From Bacillus sp. FJAT-14578 (GTDB taxonomy: Bacteria; Bacillota; Bacilli; Bacillales; Bacillaceae_H): a stretch of 64,000 nt of DNA. Positions 8,369 to 16,955 of the stretch are shown here, piece by piece; positions within the stretch are counted from its first letter, which is position 1, and each line of letters opens with the position of its first letter. A program made the position numbers and the translations under genes. The stretch is from assembly GCF_000504165.1 (NCBI RefSeq), contig NZ_KI632507.1:124286-188285 (forward strand), written 5' to 3'. The notes under the pieces were generated by a model. The model was not told the origin of the DNA and did not search any database. It saw nothing but the letters and a program-made list of their open reading frames with translations.

Positions 8369-9396
8369 ATTTTCATACACATATCATTCCGGAAAGTTTT
8401 CCGGATTTTGCCGAGAAATATGGGGGAGAACGCTGGCCGGTGCTGGAGAGGACGTGTACGTGCGGTGCATCCATTATGGTGGGGGGGAAGAACTTCCGTG
8501 ATGTAACCGATCAAGTGTGGTGCCCTGAAAAACGTATAGCCGATATGGATCGTGAAGGAGTGGACATCCAAGTTCTATCGCCGATTCCTGTTACCTTTTC
8601 GTATTGGGCAGAGCCGCAGCATGCAGCGGAAATGGCAAGAATCCAAAACGATTTCATTGCAGAGACGGTCGCCAAATATCCCGATCGCTTTGTTGGATTA
8701 GGCACTGTGCCGATGCAGGACGGGCCAACCGCTGTGAAAGAAATGGAACGCTGTATGAATGAATTGGAGCTGCATGGAATTGAAATCGGTACGAACGTGA
8801 ACGGCAAAAATTTAGATGATCCTTCATTCATTGAATTTTTCCAAATGGCGGAGAAGTGGGAAGTACCCCTTTTCATTCACCCGTGGGAAACGTTAGGCCG
8901 TGATCGAATGCCAAACCATAACTTCATGTATACGGTGGGAATGCCAAGTGAAACGGCACTTGCGGCAGCGACGTTAGTATGGAGCGGTATCATGGAGAAG
9001 TTTCCTAAATTAAAAGTTTGCTTCGCACATGGAGGAGGATCATTCCCTTATATCCTTCCTCGACTGGACCAAGGTTGGAAAGTGTGGCCGCATTTACGAT
9101 TGACGACACATCCTCCAAGTTATTATGCAAAGCAATTTTACTTTGATTCGTTAAATTATGACCCATTAAACATTAAGTATATGATTGAACGTTTCGGACA
9201 CGAGAAAATTTTCATGGGTTCGGATTATCCGTTCTTGCTCCGTGAAATCGATCCTGGAAAAGTGATTGATGAAACGATTGAGTTAACCGAAAGGCAAAGG
9301 GCAGACATGCTCGGCGGCAATGCTGCCAAGTTCTTAAATATTGAAAAGAAGAGAAGGGGTGCCATCTATGCCAACAGTGCAAACGCCGGAGAGTAA
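8359..9396 (+). CDS. ACMSD-like amidohydrolase decarboxylase (2-amino-3-carboxymuconate-6-semialdehyde decarboxylase)
   Basis: TIM-barrel zinc decarboxylase of 345 residues. The metal ligands characteristic of ACMSD are in place: H6 and H8 (DFHTHIIPE), H174 (FIHPWE), H224 (FAHGGG) and D289 (GSDYP). In the 3-hydroxyanthranilate meta pathway it removes the carboxylate to give 2-aminomuconate semialdehyde. Protocatechuate 2,3-cleavage clusters use a related enzyme for 5-carboxy-2-hydroxymuconate semialdehyde, so the exact substrate is not certain. The RidA gene that follows favours the amino compound. ATG 8359 is preceded by GGGGGAAGGG, making an upstream ATG at 8323 unnecessary. It overlaps the next gene by 29 bp. 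Confidence 0.88.
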   Translation: MRIDFHTHIIPESFPDFAEKYGGERWPVLERTCTCGASIMVGGKNFRDVTDQVWCPEKRIADMDREGVDIQVLSPIPVTFSYWAEPQHAAEMARIQNDFIAETVAKYPDRFVGLGTVPMQDGPTAVKEMERCMNELELHGIEIGTNVNGKNLDDPSFIEFFQMAEKWEVPLFIHPWETLGRDRMPNHNFMYTVGMPSETALAAATLVWSGIMEKFPKLKVCFAHGGGSFPYILPRLDQGWKVWPHLRLTTHPPSYYAKQFYFDSLNYDPLNIKYMIERFGHEKIFMGSDYPFLLREIDPGKVIDETIELTERQRADMLGGNAAKFLNIEKKRRGAIYANSANAGE

Positions 9397-9841
9397 ACTG
9401 AAGGAATTGGGGCTATCATTGTCCCCCGTTCGTCCTGCTGTAGGGAACTATGTTAGCTGCGTGCGGACAGGGAATTTATTATTTACGGCTGGACAGGGCG
9501 TCGATCAATATCATGGGAAATTGGGAAGAGATTTAACGGTTGAAGAAGGCTATCAAGCCGCCCGTCAATCGATGTTGAATTTATTAAGTGCCGTCAGCCA
9601 TGAACTGGGTGGATTAAGTAAAGTAAAGCGGATCGTCAAAATTCTGGGTTTTGTGAACAGTACGGAAGATTTTACGGCCCAGCCTAAAGTGTTGGACGGC
9701 GCATCTGATTTACTTGTAAACGTATTTGGAGAAAAAGGAAAGCATGGCCGGTCTGCAGTAGGGATGGCTCAATTGCCGAACAATACAGCTGTTGAAATTG
9801 AAATGATTTTAGAGATTGAGGATGAGGAGGGTGCAATGTGA
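9368..9841 (+). CDS. RidA/YjgF-family protein, putative 2-aminomuconate deaminase
   Basis: A 157-residue RidA-fold protein with the family segments LLFTAGQGVDQYHG and the C-terminal AVGMAQLPNNTAVEIEMILEIED. It is longer than housekeeping RidA (about 130 residues) but similar to NbaF/AmnD-type deaminases, which hydrolyse 2-aminomuconate to 4-oxalocrotonate and ammonia. That assignment rests on its place between the ACMSD-like decarboxylase and the semialdehyde dehydrogenase. The ATG at 9368 has GAAGGGG upstream; it lies inside the end of the preceding gene, and the stop overlaps the next start, indicating a tightly coupled operon. Confidence 0.8.
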   Translation: MPTVQTPESKLKELGLSLSPVRPAVGNYVSCVRTGNLLFTAGQGVDQYHGKLGRDLTVEEGYQAARQSMLNLLSAVSHELGGLSKVKRIVKILGFVNSTEDFTAQPKVLDGASDLLVNVFGEKGKHGRSAVGMAQLPNNTAVEIEMILEIEDEEGAM

Positions 9842-11307
9842 GGAAAGAAGCACTAGTCGAAAAAGCAAAAGTGAAAGATGCCAAGCTTTTTATTGATGGA
9901 GAATATGTAGATGCCCTGTCAGGCAAAATGTTCGATACCATTAATCCGGCTACAAATGTTAAGCTTGCTTCGGTTGCCGATGGAAGTGAAGCAGACGCAA
10001 AACGCGCGATTGATGCGGCGCAGCGTACATTTGAAAGCGGTGTTTGGAGCAAAATGCCGGTCGAGGAAAGATCGGATATTCTTTGTAAAATGTCTGACTT
10101 GATTATGGAAAGAGTCGATGAATTGGCTTATGTAGAAACACTCGATGTCGGAAAGCCGATTAAAGAAAGCCGTGGCTTTGATATCCCTCGTGCTGCGCAA
10201 AACTTCCGCTTTTTTGCGGAAATGGCCAAATACATGGTGCATGAACATTATGATAAACACAATGTCATGTCTTACGCTAAATACGCACCGGCTGGTGTCA
10301 CAAGCTTAATTATTCCTTGGAACTTGCCGTTCATGCAAATGACGTGGAAAGCTTCAGCTGCCATGGCTTCTGGGAATACGGTCGTTGTAAAACCGGCATC
10401 CTATACGCCGTTAAGTGCCGTCATGCTTGGGGAAATCGCGAATGAAGCAGGGTTGCCGCCAGGTGTGTTGAACATCATTACAGGACCAGGAAGCACGGTT
10501 GGCACGGCTATGACGACACACCCGCATGTTCGACGCATTTCATTTGTCGGGGAAAGCAATACCGGTAAAACGGTGATGAGAAACGCTGCGGAGAACTTAA
10601 TTCCTGTCTCCTTGGAATTAGGCGGGAAGTCTGCCAACATCGTTTTTGAAGATGCGGATTTGGATGAAGCGGTCAAAGGATCCATTGAGGCGATTTACCG
10701 GAACCAAGGGGAAATCTGTTTGGCCGGATCACGTTTACTCGTCCAAGAAAGCATTTACGATCAATTCCTTGAGAAATTCACAGCTGCCGTTAAAAACATT
10801 AAAGTGGGTGACCCGACGGATGAAAATACGGATATGGGGGCTCTTGTATCGAATGGGCATTTAGAAACCGTCGATCAATATGTGCAAATCGGTCTTTCTG
10901 AAGGAGCAAAATTGGCTCATGGAGGAAAGAGGGTGGCTGGCCTTGAAAAAGGAAACTTCTATGAACCGACTGTTTTTTATGATGTAGACAATAAAATGCG
11001 TGTGGCCCAGGAAGAAATTTTCGGACCTGTTCTTGTTGTCATTCCATTCAAAACAGAGGAGGATGCCATTCGCATTGCAAACGATTCAATCTACGGATTG
11101 GCAGGTGTCGTTTGGACGAATGACTTAAGGCGTGCTCAACGGGTCGCTTCTGAAGTGAATGCCGGCTTGCTGTGGCTTAATTGCTGGTACATCCGTGATT
11201 TAAGAACGCCGTTTGGCGGAGCGAAAGCAAGCGGCATCGGTCGTGAAGGAGGGCGCCATAGCTTCGAATTCTATACAGAAGCTAAAACGGTGACGATGAA
11301 GTTGTAA
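9838..11307 (+). CDS. Aldehyde dehydrogenase, 2-aminomuconate / 2-hydroxymuconate semialdehyde type
   Basis: NAD-dependent aldehyde dehydrogenase of 489 residues. The active-site glutamate E260 (SLELGGKSANIVF) and cysteine C294 (NQGEICLAGSRLLV) are present, with the WNLPFM and FVGESNTGK cofactor regions. In this cluster it should oxidise 2-aminomuconate 6-semialdehyde to 2-aminomuconate (NbaE-like; PraB-like if the pathway is the hydroxy variant). GTG 9838 overlaps the RidA stop and has GGAGG seven bases upstream. The gene order from here (dehydrogenase, hydratase, acetaldehyde dehydrogenase, aldolase, decarboxylase, tautomerase) equals the praBEGFDC order of Paenibacillus as I remember it. 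Confidence 0.88.
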   Translation: MRKEALVEKAKVKDAKLFIDGEYVDALSGKMFDTINPATNVKLASVADGSEADAKRAIDAAQRTFESGVWSKMPVEERSDILCKMSDLIMERVDELAYVETLDVGKPIKESRGFDIPRAAQNFRFFAEMAKYMVHEHYDKHNVMSYAKYAPAGVTSLIIPWNLPFMQMTWKASAAMASGNTVVVKPASYTPLSAVMLGEIANEAGLPPGVLNIITGPGSTVGTAMTTHPHVRRISFVGESNTGKTVMRNAAENLIPVSLELGGKSANIVFEDADLDEAVKGSIEAIYRNQGEICLAGSRLLVQESIYDQFLEKFTAAVKNIKVGDPTDENTDMGALVSNGHLETVDQYVQIGLSEGAKLAHGGKRVAGLEKGNFYEPTVFYDVDNKMRVAQEEIFGPVLVVIPFKTEEDAIRIANDSIYGLAGVVWTNDLRRAQRVASEVNAGLLWLNCWYIRDLRTPFGGAKASGIGREGGRHSFEFYTEAKTVTMKL

Positions 11308-11321
11308 TTAGAAGCTGGGAG

Positions 11322-11354
11322 CGTCGACATGGTCAAAGGGCGGCCATGCCGACG
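11322..11354. repeat. Intergenic CATGG hairpin (copy 1)
   Basis: CGTCGACATGGTC pairs with GGCCATGCCGACG through two G-U pairs, and wobble pairing extends the stem outward. No T tract follows, so transcription probably continues to the hydratase. Related hairpins with a CATGG/CCATG core lie at 21203-21249 and 44694-44738. Confidence 0.5.
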
Positions 11355-11418
11355 TTTCCAAGTCTTTACTAGATTCATATGCCAATCTTTGTATTTTTAA
11401 AAGAAGGGGTGCCAAACG

Positions 11419-12198
11419 ATGCAAACATTAATTGAAAAGTTGGCGGAAGAGCTTTTGGAGGCGGAGCGGACAAATCAGCCGATCGCTCCCATTACAGAAC
11501 GTTACGATACATTATCGGTTGTCGATTCCTATCACATTCAGCTGGAGGTTGTAAAAAGAAGGCTGGCGGAAGGAAGAACAATCATCGGAAAAAAGGTGGG
11601 GCTGACAAGTAAGGCCATGCAAAGCATGTTAGGGGTCGACGAGCCGGATTATGGACACTTATTCGATGATATGAAGATAGAAAACGGAGAAATCGTAAAA
11701 GTTGACTCCATGCTTGCGCCTAAAATCGAAGCGGAGATCGGCTTCATTCTTGGGGAAGATTTAACAGGTCCCAACTTGACGTATTTAGATGTACTCATGG
11801 CAACAAAATACGTTGTTCCGACGATTGAAATCATTGACAGCCGTATTGCCGATTGGAAAATCAAACTCGTTGATACGATTGCCGACAATGGTTCATCCGC
11901 TAAAGTGGTGGTAGGAGAGAAGGTTTCAACCATTGATCAAATTGATTTACGCAGCGCCAGTATGGTTCTTTATAAAAATGAGGAGTTGATTGCGACAGGT
12001 GCGGGGGCAGCTGCTCTTGGCCATCCGGCTCATGCTGTGGCATGGCTTGCGAATAAACTTTCCGAATTTAACATTTCGCTCAAAGCGGGAGAATTGATTT
12101 TACCTGGAGCTTTATCAGCAGCGGTCCAAGTGTCGGGCGGCGATACAGTGACGGCTGAATTCGGTTCGATTGGATCGGTATCTGTTCGATTTGAATGA
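11419..12198 (+). CDS. 2-keto-4-pentenoate hydratase
   Basis: A 259-residue member of the fumarylacetoacetase-fold hydratase/decarboxylase family (MhpD/XylJ). It should add water to 2-oxopent-4-enoate to form 4-hydroxy-2-oxovalerate. Family features include IGKKVGLTSKAMQ near residue 55, KIEAEIGFILGEDL with the metal-binding acidic residues near 95-105, EIIDSRIADWKIKLVDTIADNGSSA near 135-160, and GAGAAALGHPAHAVAWL. ATG 11419 follows AGAAGGGG. It is a paralogue of the decarboxylase at 14312; assignment of hydratase here and decarboxylase there follows gene order and could be reversed. An inserted repeat element separates it from the next gene. Confidence 0.8.
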   Translation: MQTLIEKLAEELLEAERTNQPIAPITERYDTLSVVDSYHIQLEVVKRRLAEGRTIIGKKVGLTSKAMQSMLGVDEPDYGHLFDDMKIENGEIVKVDSMLAPKIEAEIGFILGEDLTGPNLTYLDVLMATKYVVPTIEIIDSRIADWKIKLVDTIADNGSSAKVVVGEKVSTIDQIDLRSASMVLYKNEELIATGAGAAALGHPAHAVAWLANKLSEFNISLKAGELILPGALSAAVQVSGGDTVTAEFGSIGSVSVRFE

Positions 12199-12206
12199 TA
12201 ATAGTG

Positions 12207-12357
12207 TGTGTTCAAAAAGGAGGACAAAAAGGACCGAGAAGTTCAAGGAAGCGTAGCTTTGAGCAACGGAGCGTATGCTGTTAATACGTGAGTAGCGGAA
12301 AAGCAAGCTGACGCCAAAATTCGACGGTCATTTTTCCCGGACTTTTTGAACAACCTC
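12207..12357. repeat. MITE-like dispersed element, copy A
   Basis: About 151 bp with near-identical copy B, in inverse orientation, at 35292-35442. Both ends carry inverted TGTTCAAAAAG-type termini. The 8-bp word TAATAGTG stands immediately outside each end (12199-12206 and 12358-12365), as expected of a target-site duplication. No protein is encoded. It lies inside the aromatic operon between the hydratase and acetaldehyde dehydrogenase genes. Confidence 0.75.
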
Positions 12358-12383
12358 TAATAGTGAAAGAAGGTGGGAGAGGC

Positions 12384-13298
12384 ATGAAGAAAATAAAAGC
12401 AGCGATTGTGGGCTCAGGAAATATCGGAACGGATCTAATGTATAAACTCGAACGCAGTGAAGTCATCGAATTAACAGCGGTGATTGGAATCGACCCCGAA
12501 TCGGATGGGTTAAAAAGAGCCGAAAAAGCCGGCTATCAAACATTCAGCAACGGGATACAAGCACTCGTTGACAATCCCGATTTGGCGGACATTGTATTTG
12601 ATGCGACTTCAGCAAAAGCACATGTAAGGCATGCGAAGATTTTGAAAGATTTGGGCAAAACAGCGATTGATTTAACTCCTGCAGCGAGAGGACCGTTTGT
12701 TTGTCCGGCAGTCAATCTTGGGGAACATCTTGATGCCGACAACGTCAATATGATTACATGCGGCGGCCAGGCGACCATTCCGATCGTCCATGCAATCAAC
12801 AAGGTGGCAGATGTGACATACGGGGAGATTGTGGCGACCATTGCCAGCCTCAGTGCGGGTCCCGGTACACGAGCGAATATCGATGAATTTACGATTACGA
12901 CACGAAGAGGGATTGAGGAGGTAGGAGGAGCTGACCGCGGAAAAGCCCTCATTATTTTAAACCCTGCCGATCCCCCTATTTTGATGCGCGATACGGTGTA
13001 TTGTGAAGTAAAGCAAATGGATGAAGACGCCATTCGCCAGTCCATTTACGATATGGTCCAAAAAGTTCAGGAATATGTCCCGGGCTACTGCTTAAAGCAA
13101 GAACCGCTGTTTGACGGCAATCGAGTAACGGTGTTTTTGGAAGTCACAGGAGCAGGTGACTATTTCCCTCCTTACGCCGGGAACTTAGATATTATGACGG
13201 CTGCCGCGGCAAAAGTCGCTGAAGACTATGCCCGCCACATGCTGCATGAAGCTGTACTAGGAGAGAAAGAGAGGGCTGTGACGAATGAAACGAAATAG
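12384..13298 (+). CDS. Acetaldehyde dehydrogenase (acetylating)
   Basis: A 304-residue CoA- and NAD-dependent enzyme that turns acetaldehyde into acetyl-CoA in complex with the aldolase encoded next. The Rossmann motif GSGNIG is at residues 10-15, the catalytic cysteine is C126 in MITCGGQATIP, and ATIASLSAGPGTRANIDEFT is the conserved dimerisation region. This is the DmpF/MhpF family. ATG 12384 is chosen because GGTGGGAGAGG precedes it; the GTG at 12363 lacks a site and lies at the edge of the repeat. The 3' end overlaps the aldolase gene by 14 bp, typical for this obligate partner pair. Confidence 0.92.
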   Translation: MKKIKAAIVGSGNIGTDLMYKLERSEVIELTAVIGIDPESDGLKRAEKAGYQTFSNGIQALVDNPDLADIVFDATSAKAHVRHAKILKDLGKTAIDLTPAARGPFVCPAVNLGEHLDADNVNMITCGGQATIPIVHAINKVADVTYGEIVATIASLSAGPGTRANIDEFTITTRRGIEEVGGADRGKALIILNPADPPILMRDTVYCEVKQMDEDAIRQSIYDMVQKVQEYVPGYCLKQEPLFDGNRVTVFLEVTGAGDYFPPYAGNLDIMTAAAAKVAEDYARHMLHEAVLGEKERAVTNETK

Positions 13299-14310
13299 TG
13301 ATAAGCCAATTAAAATCACCGAAGTCAGTTTACGGGATGGAAGCCATGTAGTCAGACACCAGTTTACAGAAGAACAAGTCCGAAATGTCTCCAAAGCGTT
13401 GGATGGGGCGGGCATGCATTATATTGAAGTAAGTCATGGGGATGGATTAGGCGGTTCTACGTTGCAGTACGGAAAATCCCTTGTTGATGAAATGAAGCTT
13501 ATTGAAGCAGCGGTGGAGGAATGTAAGCAATCAACGGTAGCCGTTCTTTTAATTCCCGGCATCGGGACGGTCCATGAACTAAAGCAGGCACGCGAGCTTG
13601 GAGCGGGTTTGGTTCGTGTCGCGACACATGTGACGGAAGCGGATGTATCAGCCCAGCATATTCAGTTAGCCCGTGAGCTTGGAATGGAGACGTTTGGCTT
13701 TTTGATGATGGCACACTCTGCGCCGGTGGAGAAGCTGGTGGAACAAGCAAAGCTGATGGAAAGCTACGGGGCACAAGGCGTGTATATAACCGATTCCGCG
13801 GGAGCGCTTTTGCCTCATGAAGTCCGCGAACGTGTCAAAGCACTGCGCGGGTCGCTTGATATTGAAGTCGGCTTCCATGCCCATAACAACTTATCGTTAG
13901 CGGTGGCCAATACCCTTGCTGCGATTGAAGAGGGAGCGACAAGAATTGACGGCAGCGTGCGCTGCCTTGGAGCGGGTGCGGGCAATACCCAAACGGAAGC
14001 TTTGCTTGCGGTGCTTGATCGGATGGGAGTAGATGTGGGCATTGATTTATATAAAATGATGGATTTGGCTGAAGATGTGGTTGGACCGATTTTACCGGGT
14101 TCTCAGGAAATCCGCAAAGGAAGCCTTGTCATGGGATATGCCGGTGTATATTCGAGCTTTTTACTTCATGCAGAGCGAGCCGGGAAGCGATTCAACCTTG
14201 ACCCGCGTGATATTTTGATGGAACTTGGGAAAAGAAAAGTCGTAGGTGGACAGGAAGACATGATTTTAGATGTGGCGGCAGAGTTGGCCAAAGTAAAGGC
14301 GGGGGTGTAA
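13285..14310 (+). CDS. 4-hydroxy-2-oxovalerate aldolase
   Basis: A 341-residue DRE-TIM metallolyase (DmpG/MhpE family) splitting 4-hydroxy-2-oxovalerate into pyruvate and acetaldehyde, which is channelled to the acetaldehyde dehydrogenase. The manganese ligands and catalytic residues are visible in SLRDGSH (R17, D18) and GFHAHNN (H198, H200). The C-terminal part beyond about residue 280 forms the communication domain with the dehydrogenase. Its ATG overlaps the end of the dehydrogenase gene, and the decarboxylase begins two bases after its stop, so translation is coupled. Confidence 0.93.
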   Translation: MKRNSDKPIKITEVSLRDGSHVVRHQFTEEQVRNVSKALDGAGMHYIEVSHGDGLGGSTLQYGKSLVDEMKLIEAAVEECKQSTVAVLLIPGIGTVHELKQARELGAGLVRVATHVTEADVSAQHIQLARELGMETFGFLMMAHSAPVEKLVEQAKLMESYGAQGVYITDSAGALLPHEVRERVKALRGSLDIEVGFHAHNNLSLAVANTLAAIEEGATRIDGSVRCLGAGAGNTQTEALLAVLDRMGVDVGIDLYKMMDLAEDVVGPILPGSQEIRKGSLVMGYAGVYSSFLLHAERAGKRFNLDPRDILMELGKRKVVGGQEDMILDVAAELAKVKAGV

Positions 14311-14311
14311 C

Positions 14312-15100
14312 ATGACATTGACCAAAGGTACGGATATGGAAATTGTAGACTATCTCCTTTCTGCGGAAAAAGAGGTCCGGGAAGTAACGAAAGTGACAGA
14401 CCGGTACCCTGAATTGACGATGGAGGACGCTTATGACCTGCAGCAGCAGCTTATTGACCGAAAGATAAAAGAAGGCGCAAAACGAGCGGGCGTTAAGCTC
14501 GGTTTAACGAGTAAAGCGAAGCAGGACATGATGGGAATCAGTGAAGCAATCTATGGTTATTTGTTAAACGATATGCTCGCATTTGAGTGGGAGCCAATGG
14601 AAAGCAAGCAGCTGATTCATCCGAAAGCAGAGCCGGAAATCGCATTTTTAATGGCTGAAGACCTCCAAGGGACGAATGTGACGGCAGAAGATGTGTTAAA
14701 AGCGGTCAAATATGTAGCGCCGGCCCTTGAGATCATTGACAGCCGTTATTTGAATTTCAAATTTACCCTTCCTGATGTAGTAGCTGATAATTGTTCTTCT
14801 GCGCGCTTTGTTGTTGGAAGCAAGTGGGTGAAGCCGGAACAGCTCGATTTAGCCAATGTAGGAATGGTTATGTCCAAAAATGGAGAGGTCGCGACGGTGG
14901 GAGCGGGTGCTGCTGTTTTAGGTCATCCCGCAGCAGCGGTCGCTTGGGCGGTCAATAAACTTGGCCAACGAAACGAAGGCTTGAAAAAAGGGGATATCGT
15001 GTTAAGCGGCGCCTTATCCGAAGCAGTTGCCTTTGAAGAAGGCGACTCGATTGTCGCTCAATTCGATGGCTTGGGCAGCGTGTCGTTTTCCTGCAAATAA
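14312..15100 (+). CDS. 2-oxo-3-hexenedioate (4-oxalocrotonate) decarboxylase
   Basis: A 262-residue paralogue of the hydratase at 11419, of the XylI/DmpH type. It is expected to decarboxylate 2-oxo-3-hexenedioate to 2-oxopent-4-enoate and often forms a complex with the hydratase. Key segments are AGVKLGLTSKAKQ, HPKAEPEIAFLMAEDL with the metal-ligand glutamates, EIIDSRYLNFKFTLPDVVADNCSS and GAGAAVLGHPAAAVAW. ATG 14312 is next to the aldolase stop, with GGGGGTG as ribosome site; a second in-frame ATG lies at 14336. A short CATGG hairpin without T tract (15117-15141) follows the gene. Confidence 0.82.
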   Translation: MTLTKGTDMEIVDYLLSAEKEVREVTKVTDRYPELTMEDAYDLQQQLIDRKIKEGAKRAGVKLGLTSKAKQDMMGISEAIYGYLLNDMLAFEWEPMESKQLIHPKAEPEIAFLMAEDLQGTNVTAEDVLKAVKYVAPALEIIDSRYLNFKFTLPDVVADNCSSARFVVGSKWVKPEQLDLANVGMVMSKNGEVATVGAGAAVLGHPAAAVAWAVNKLGQRNEGLKKGDIVLSGALSEAVAFEEGDSIVAQFDGLGSVSFSCK

Positions 15101-15257
15101 TATGAATCGAAGTAGGGCCATGGGGTGGTATTGCCCATGGCTATTCTTTACGGATCAGGGATCGGAAAGCATCCTTTTGGGTTAATACCGCCCGTTTATA
15201 CATAAAACAGATATGTACAATTGGATGATAAAAAACGAAGAGTCAAGGAGGATGGTT

Positions 15258-15458
15258 ATGCCGATTATTCAAATTCAAGTGTTGGAAGGCAGAGGACAGG
15301 AGCAGATTAGAAGTTTAATTGCTGATGTGACGGATGCGGCGGTTAAAAACCTTGATGTGAAACCGGAGCAAGTGCGGGTGTTGGTGACCGAAATCGCCGA
15401 TACACATTGGGGAGTCGGGGGGAAAACGAAAAGAGAGATGAATGTGTCTCCGAAATAG
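15258..15458 (+). CDS. 4-oxalocrotonate tautomerase family enzyme
   Basis: A 66-residue tautomerase. The start at ATG 15258 is fixed by AAGGAGG and by the need for proline directly after the initiator methionine (MPIIQIQVLEGR); this Pro1 is the catalytic base. The arginine and helix regions (QEQIRSLIADVTDAAVKNL) match XylH/DmpI. It interconverts enol and keto forms of 4-oxalocrotonate, the product of the deaminase or of direct dehydrogenation. It is the last gene of the aromatic cluster, separated by 157 bp from the decarboxylase and followed by a terminator at 15561. Confidence 0.88.
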   Translation: MPIIQIQVLEGRGQEQIRSLIADVTDAAVKNLDVKPEQVRVLVTEIADTHWGVGGKTKREMNVSPK

Positions 15459-15560
15459 ATTCAAGAATGAAGGTGGGATATAGCGGGCCTTTAATCAAAG
15501 GAAAATGTCCATTAGAAAGCGATAAATAAAACAAAAAAATACATATGTAATTTAAATATA

Positions 15561-15596
15561 AAACCAGTAAACAGAATTATATTGCTGGTTTTTTTG
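15561..15596 (+). terminator. Rho-independent terminator of the aromatic cluster
   Basis: AAACCAG pairs with CTGGTTT across a loop of about 17 bases, followed by a run of seven T. Confidence 0.7.
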
Positions 15597-15706
15597 TTAT
15601 GAATCGACTCTCGTTTGATAGATTTATATATTTAGTAACAAGTTATCAAAAGATTAGTTATTAAAATTGTATGAAAACTATCGTTCATTATATGCACTTT
15701 TGACAA

Positions 15707-15735
15707 TTGATATCAGAAAATTCGTGATATATAAT
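15707..15735 (+). promoter_or_regulatory. Sigma-A promoter of the eutB operon
   Basis: TTGATA (15707-15712) and a perfect TATAAT (15730-15735) are separated by 17 bp, 67 bp before the eutB start. The rest of the 342-bp gap from 15459 holds only the terminator above. Confidence 0.75.
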
Positions 15736-15801
15736 CCAAAGCAGAGGACAGGAATTTTCATTGAACACATTATATGATCTATTATCGGGGAGGGAGAGAA
15801 T

Positions 15802-16800
15802 TTGTCTTATATTCCATCTATAAAGAAAAGTCATGATGTAACGATCCGTGATGTATGGGAAGCGCGAAAACGAATTGCTTCTATTATAAATAGAACACCA
15901 TTGATTCAATCTTCTATTCTATCGGAAAGAGCGGGGCGCCCTGTTTATTTAAAGCTTGAGAATGTCCATGAAATTGGAGCGTTTAAAGTAAGGGGCGCGG
16001 CCAATAAAATCTTAAGCTTAAGCGAAGAAGAGAAGAAAAGAGGGGTTGCGACGTTTTCGACTGGAAACCATGGTATGGCTGTTGCCTATGTAGCGAAAAA
16101 ATTGGGCATCGATGCGGTAGTTTGCATTTCAAATCGTGTACCGAAGGCAAAAGTTGACTCACTAAAAAGATTAGGAGCCCAACTTGAAATTTATGGGGAT
16201 AGTCAAGACGAAGCAGGGGAACGTTGCTATGAATTAGAGAAAGAGAGAGGGTTGACAGTTATTCAGCCTTTTGATGATCCACATGTAATTGCAGGTCAGG
16301 GTACGATTGGACTAGAAATATTGGAGGAAGTTCCTGACCTTACCGATATCGTCGTACCGCTTTCTGGAGGGGGACTGCTTTCAGGGGTCGGATTAGCAGT
16401 GAAATCGAACGATGCTGATATCAGGGTAACCGGTGTTTCGATGGAACAGGCGGCTGTGATGTATGAAAGTCTAAAAGCCGGAAAACCATTGCAGCTTGAA
16501 GAAGAGGATACTCTTGCTGATAGTTTGCTTGGCGGGATTGGATTGGACAATCAATATACATTCCGGATGGTTGGGCAGTACATGGATGAGGCCATTCTTA
16601 TACCGGAAGAGGAGATTGCCTATAGTATGGCATTTATGATGGATAAGCATCGCATGATTATGGAGGGAGCAGCAGCGACAGGGGTTGCGGCTGTTTTAGG
16701 AAAGAAAATTCCCCATCAAGATGGTGCTATTGCAGTCATCATAAGCGGACATAACGTTGATCTTTCTGTACTCTCTCGGTTAATCCAAGATTATCTATGA
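15802..16800 (+). CDS. eutB: PLP-dependent dehydratase, threonine dehydratase-like; putative hydroxyectoine utilisation EutB
   Basis: Fold-type II PLP enzyme of 332 residues without a C-terminal ACT domain. The PLP lysine is in GAFKVRGAAN, the substrate loop is STGNHGMAVA, and the glycine-rich phosphate-binding loop is PLSGGGLLSGVG. Length and features fit both catabolic threonine ammonia-lyase and EutB of hydroxyectoine utilisation. EutB is favoured because doeA, eutC and doeB-like genes lie 13 kb downstream. TTG 15802 is the start, behind GGGGAGGGAGAG. It leads a probable operon with aspartase, a PucR regulator and pdxS; the last could provide PLP for this enzyme. Confidence 0.7.
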   Translation: MSYIPSIKKSHDVTIRDVWEARKRIASIINRTPLIQSSILSERAGRPVYLKLENVHEIGAFKVRGAANKILSLSEEEKKRGVATFSTGNHGMAVAYVAKKLGIDAVVCISNRVPKAKVDSLKRLGAQLEIYGDSQDEAGERCYELEKERGLTVIQPFDDPHVIAGQGTIGLEILEEVPDLTDIVVPLSGGGLLSGVGLAVKSNDADIRVTGVSMEQAAVMYESLKAGKPLQLEEEDTLADSLLGGIGLDNQYTFRMVGQYMDEAILIPEEEIAYSMAFMMDKHRMIMEGAAATGVAAVLGKKIPHQDGAIAVIISGHNVDLSVLSRLIQDYL

Positions 16801-16955
16801 ATTTACATAATGGATGGGCCATAAATAAAGCCGTTCATTACGCATAAGCCCTTTCAAGATGTGAGAGCAAAAAAAAAGCGTGAAATCCCTTAATACTCCA
16901 TGTATTTACACAGTAAGAATGTGGTATAAGCCAATTAAAAATAAGGGGGGAAATT

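Noticed and set aside
8140..8571. Long minus-strand open frame (143 codons) opposite the FAD synthetase and decarboxylase genes
   Set aside because: It is antisense to two well-supported genes, has no ribosome site and no recognisable protein features.
12536..13045. Minus-strand open frame of 169 codons within the acetaldehyde dehydrogenase gene
   Set aside because: Fully antisense to a gene with intact catalytic motifs, without its own start signals.
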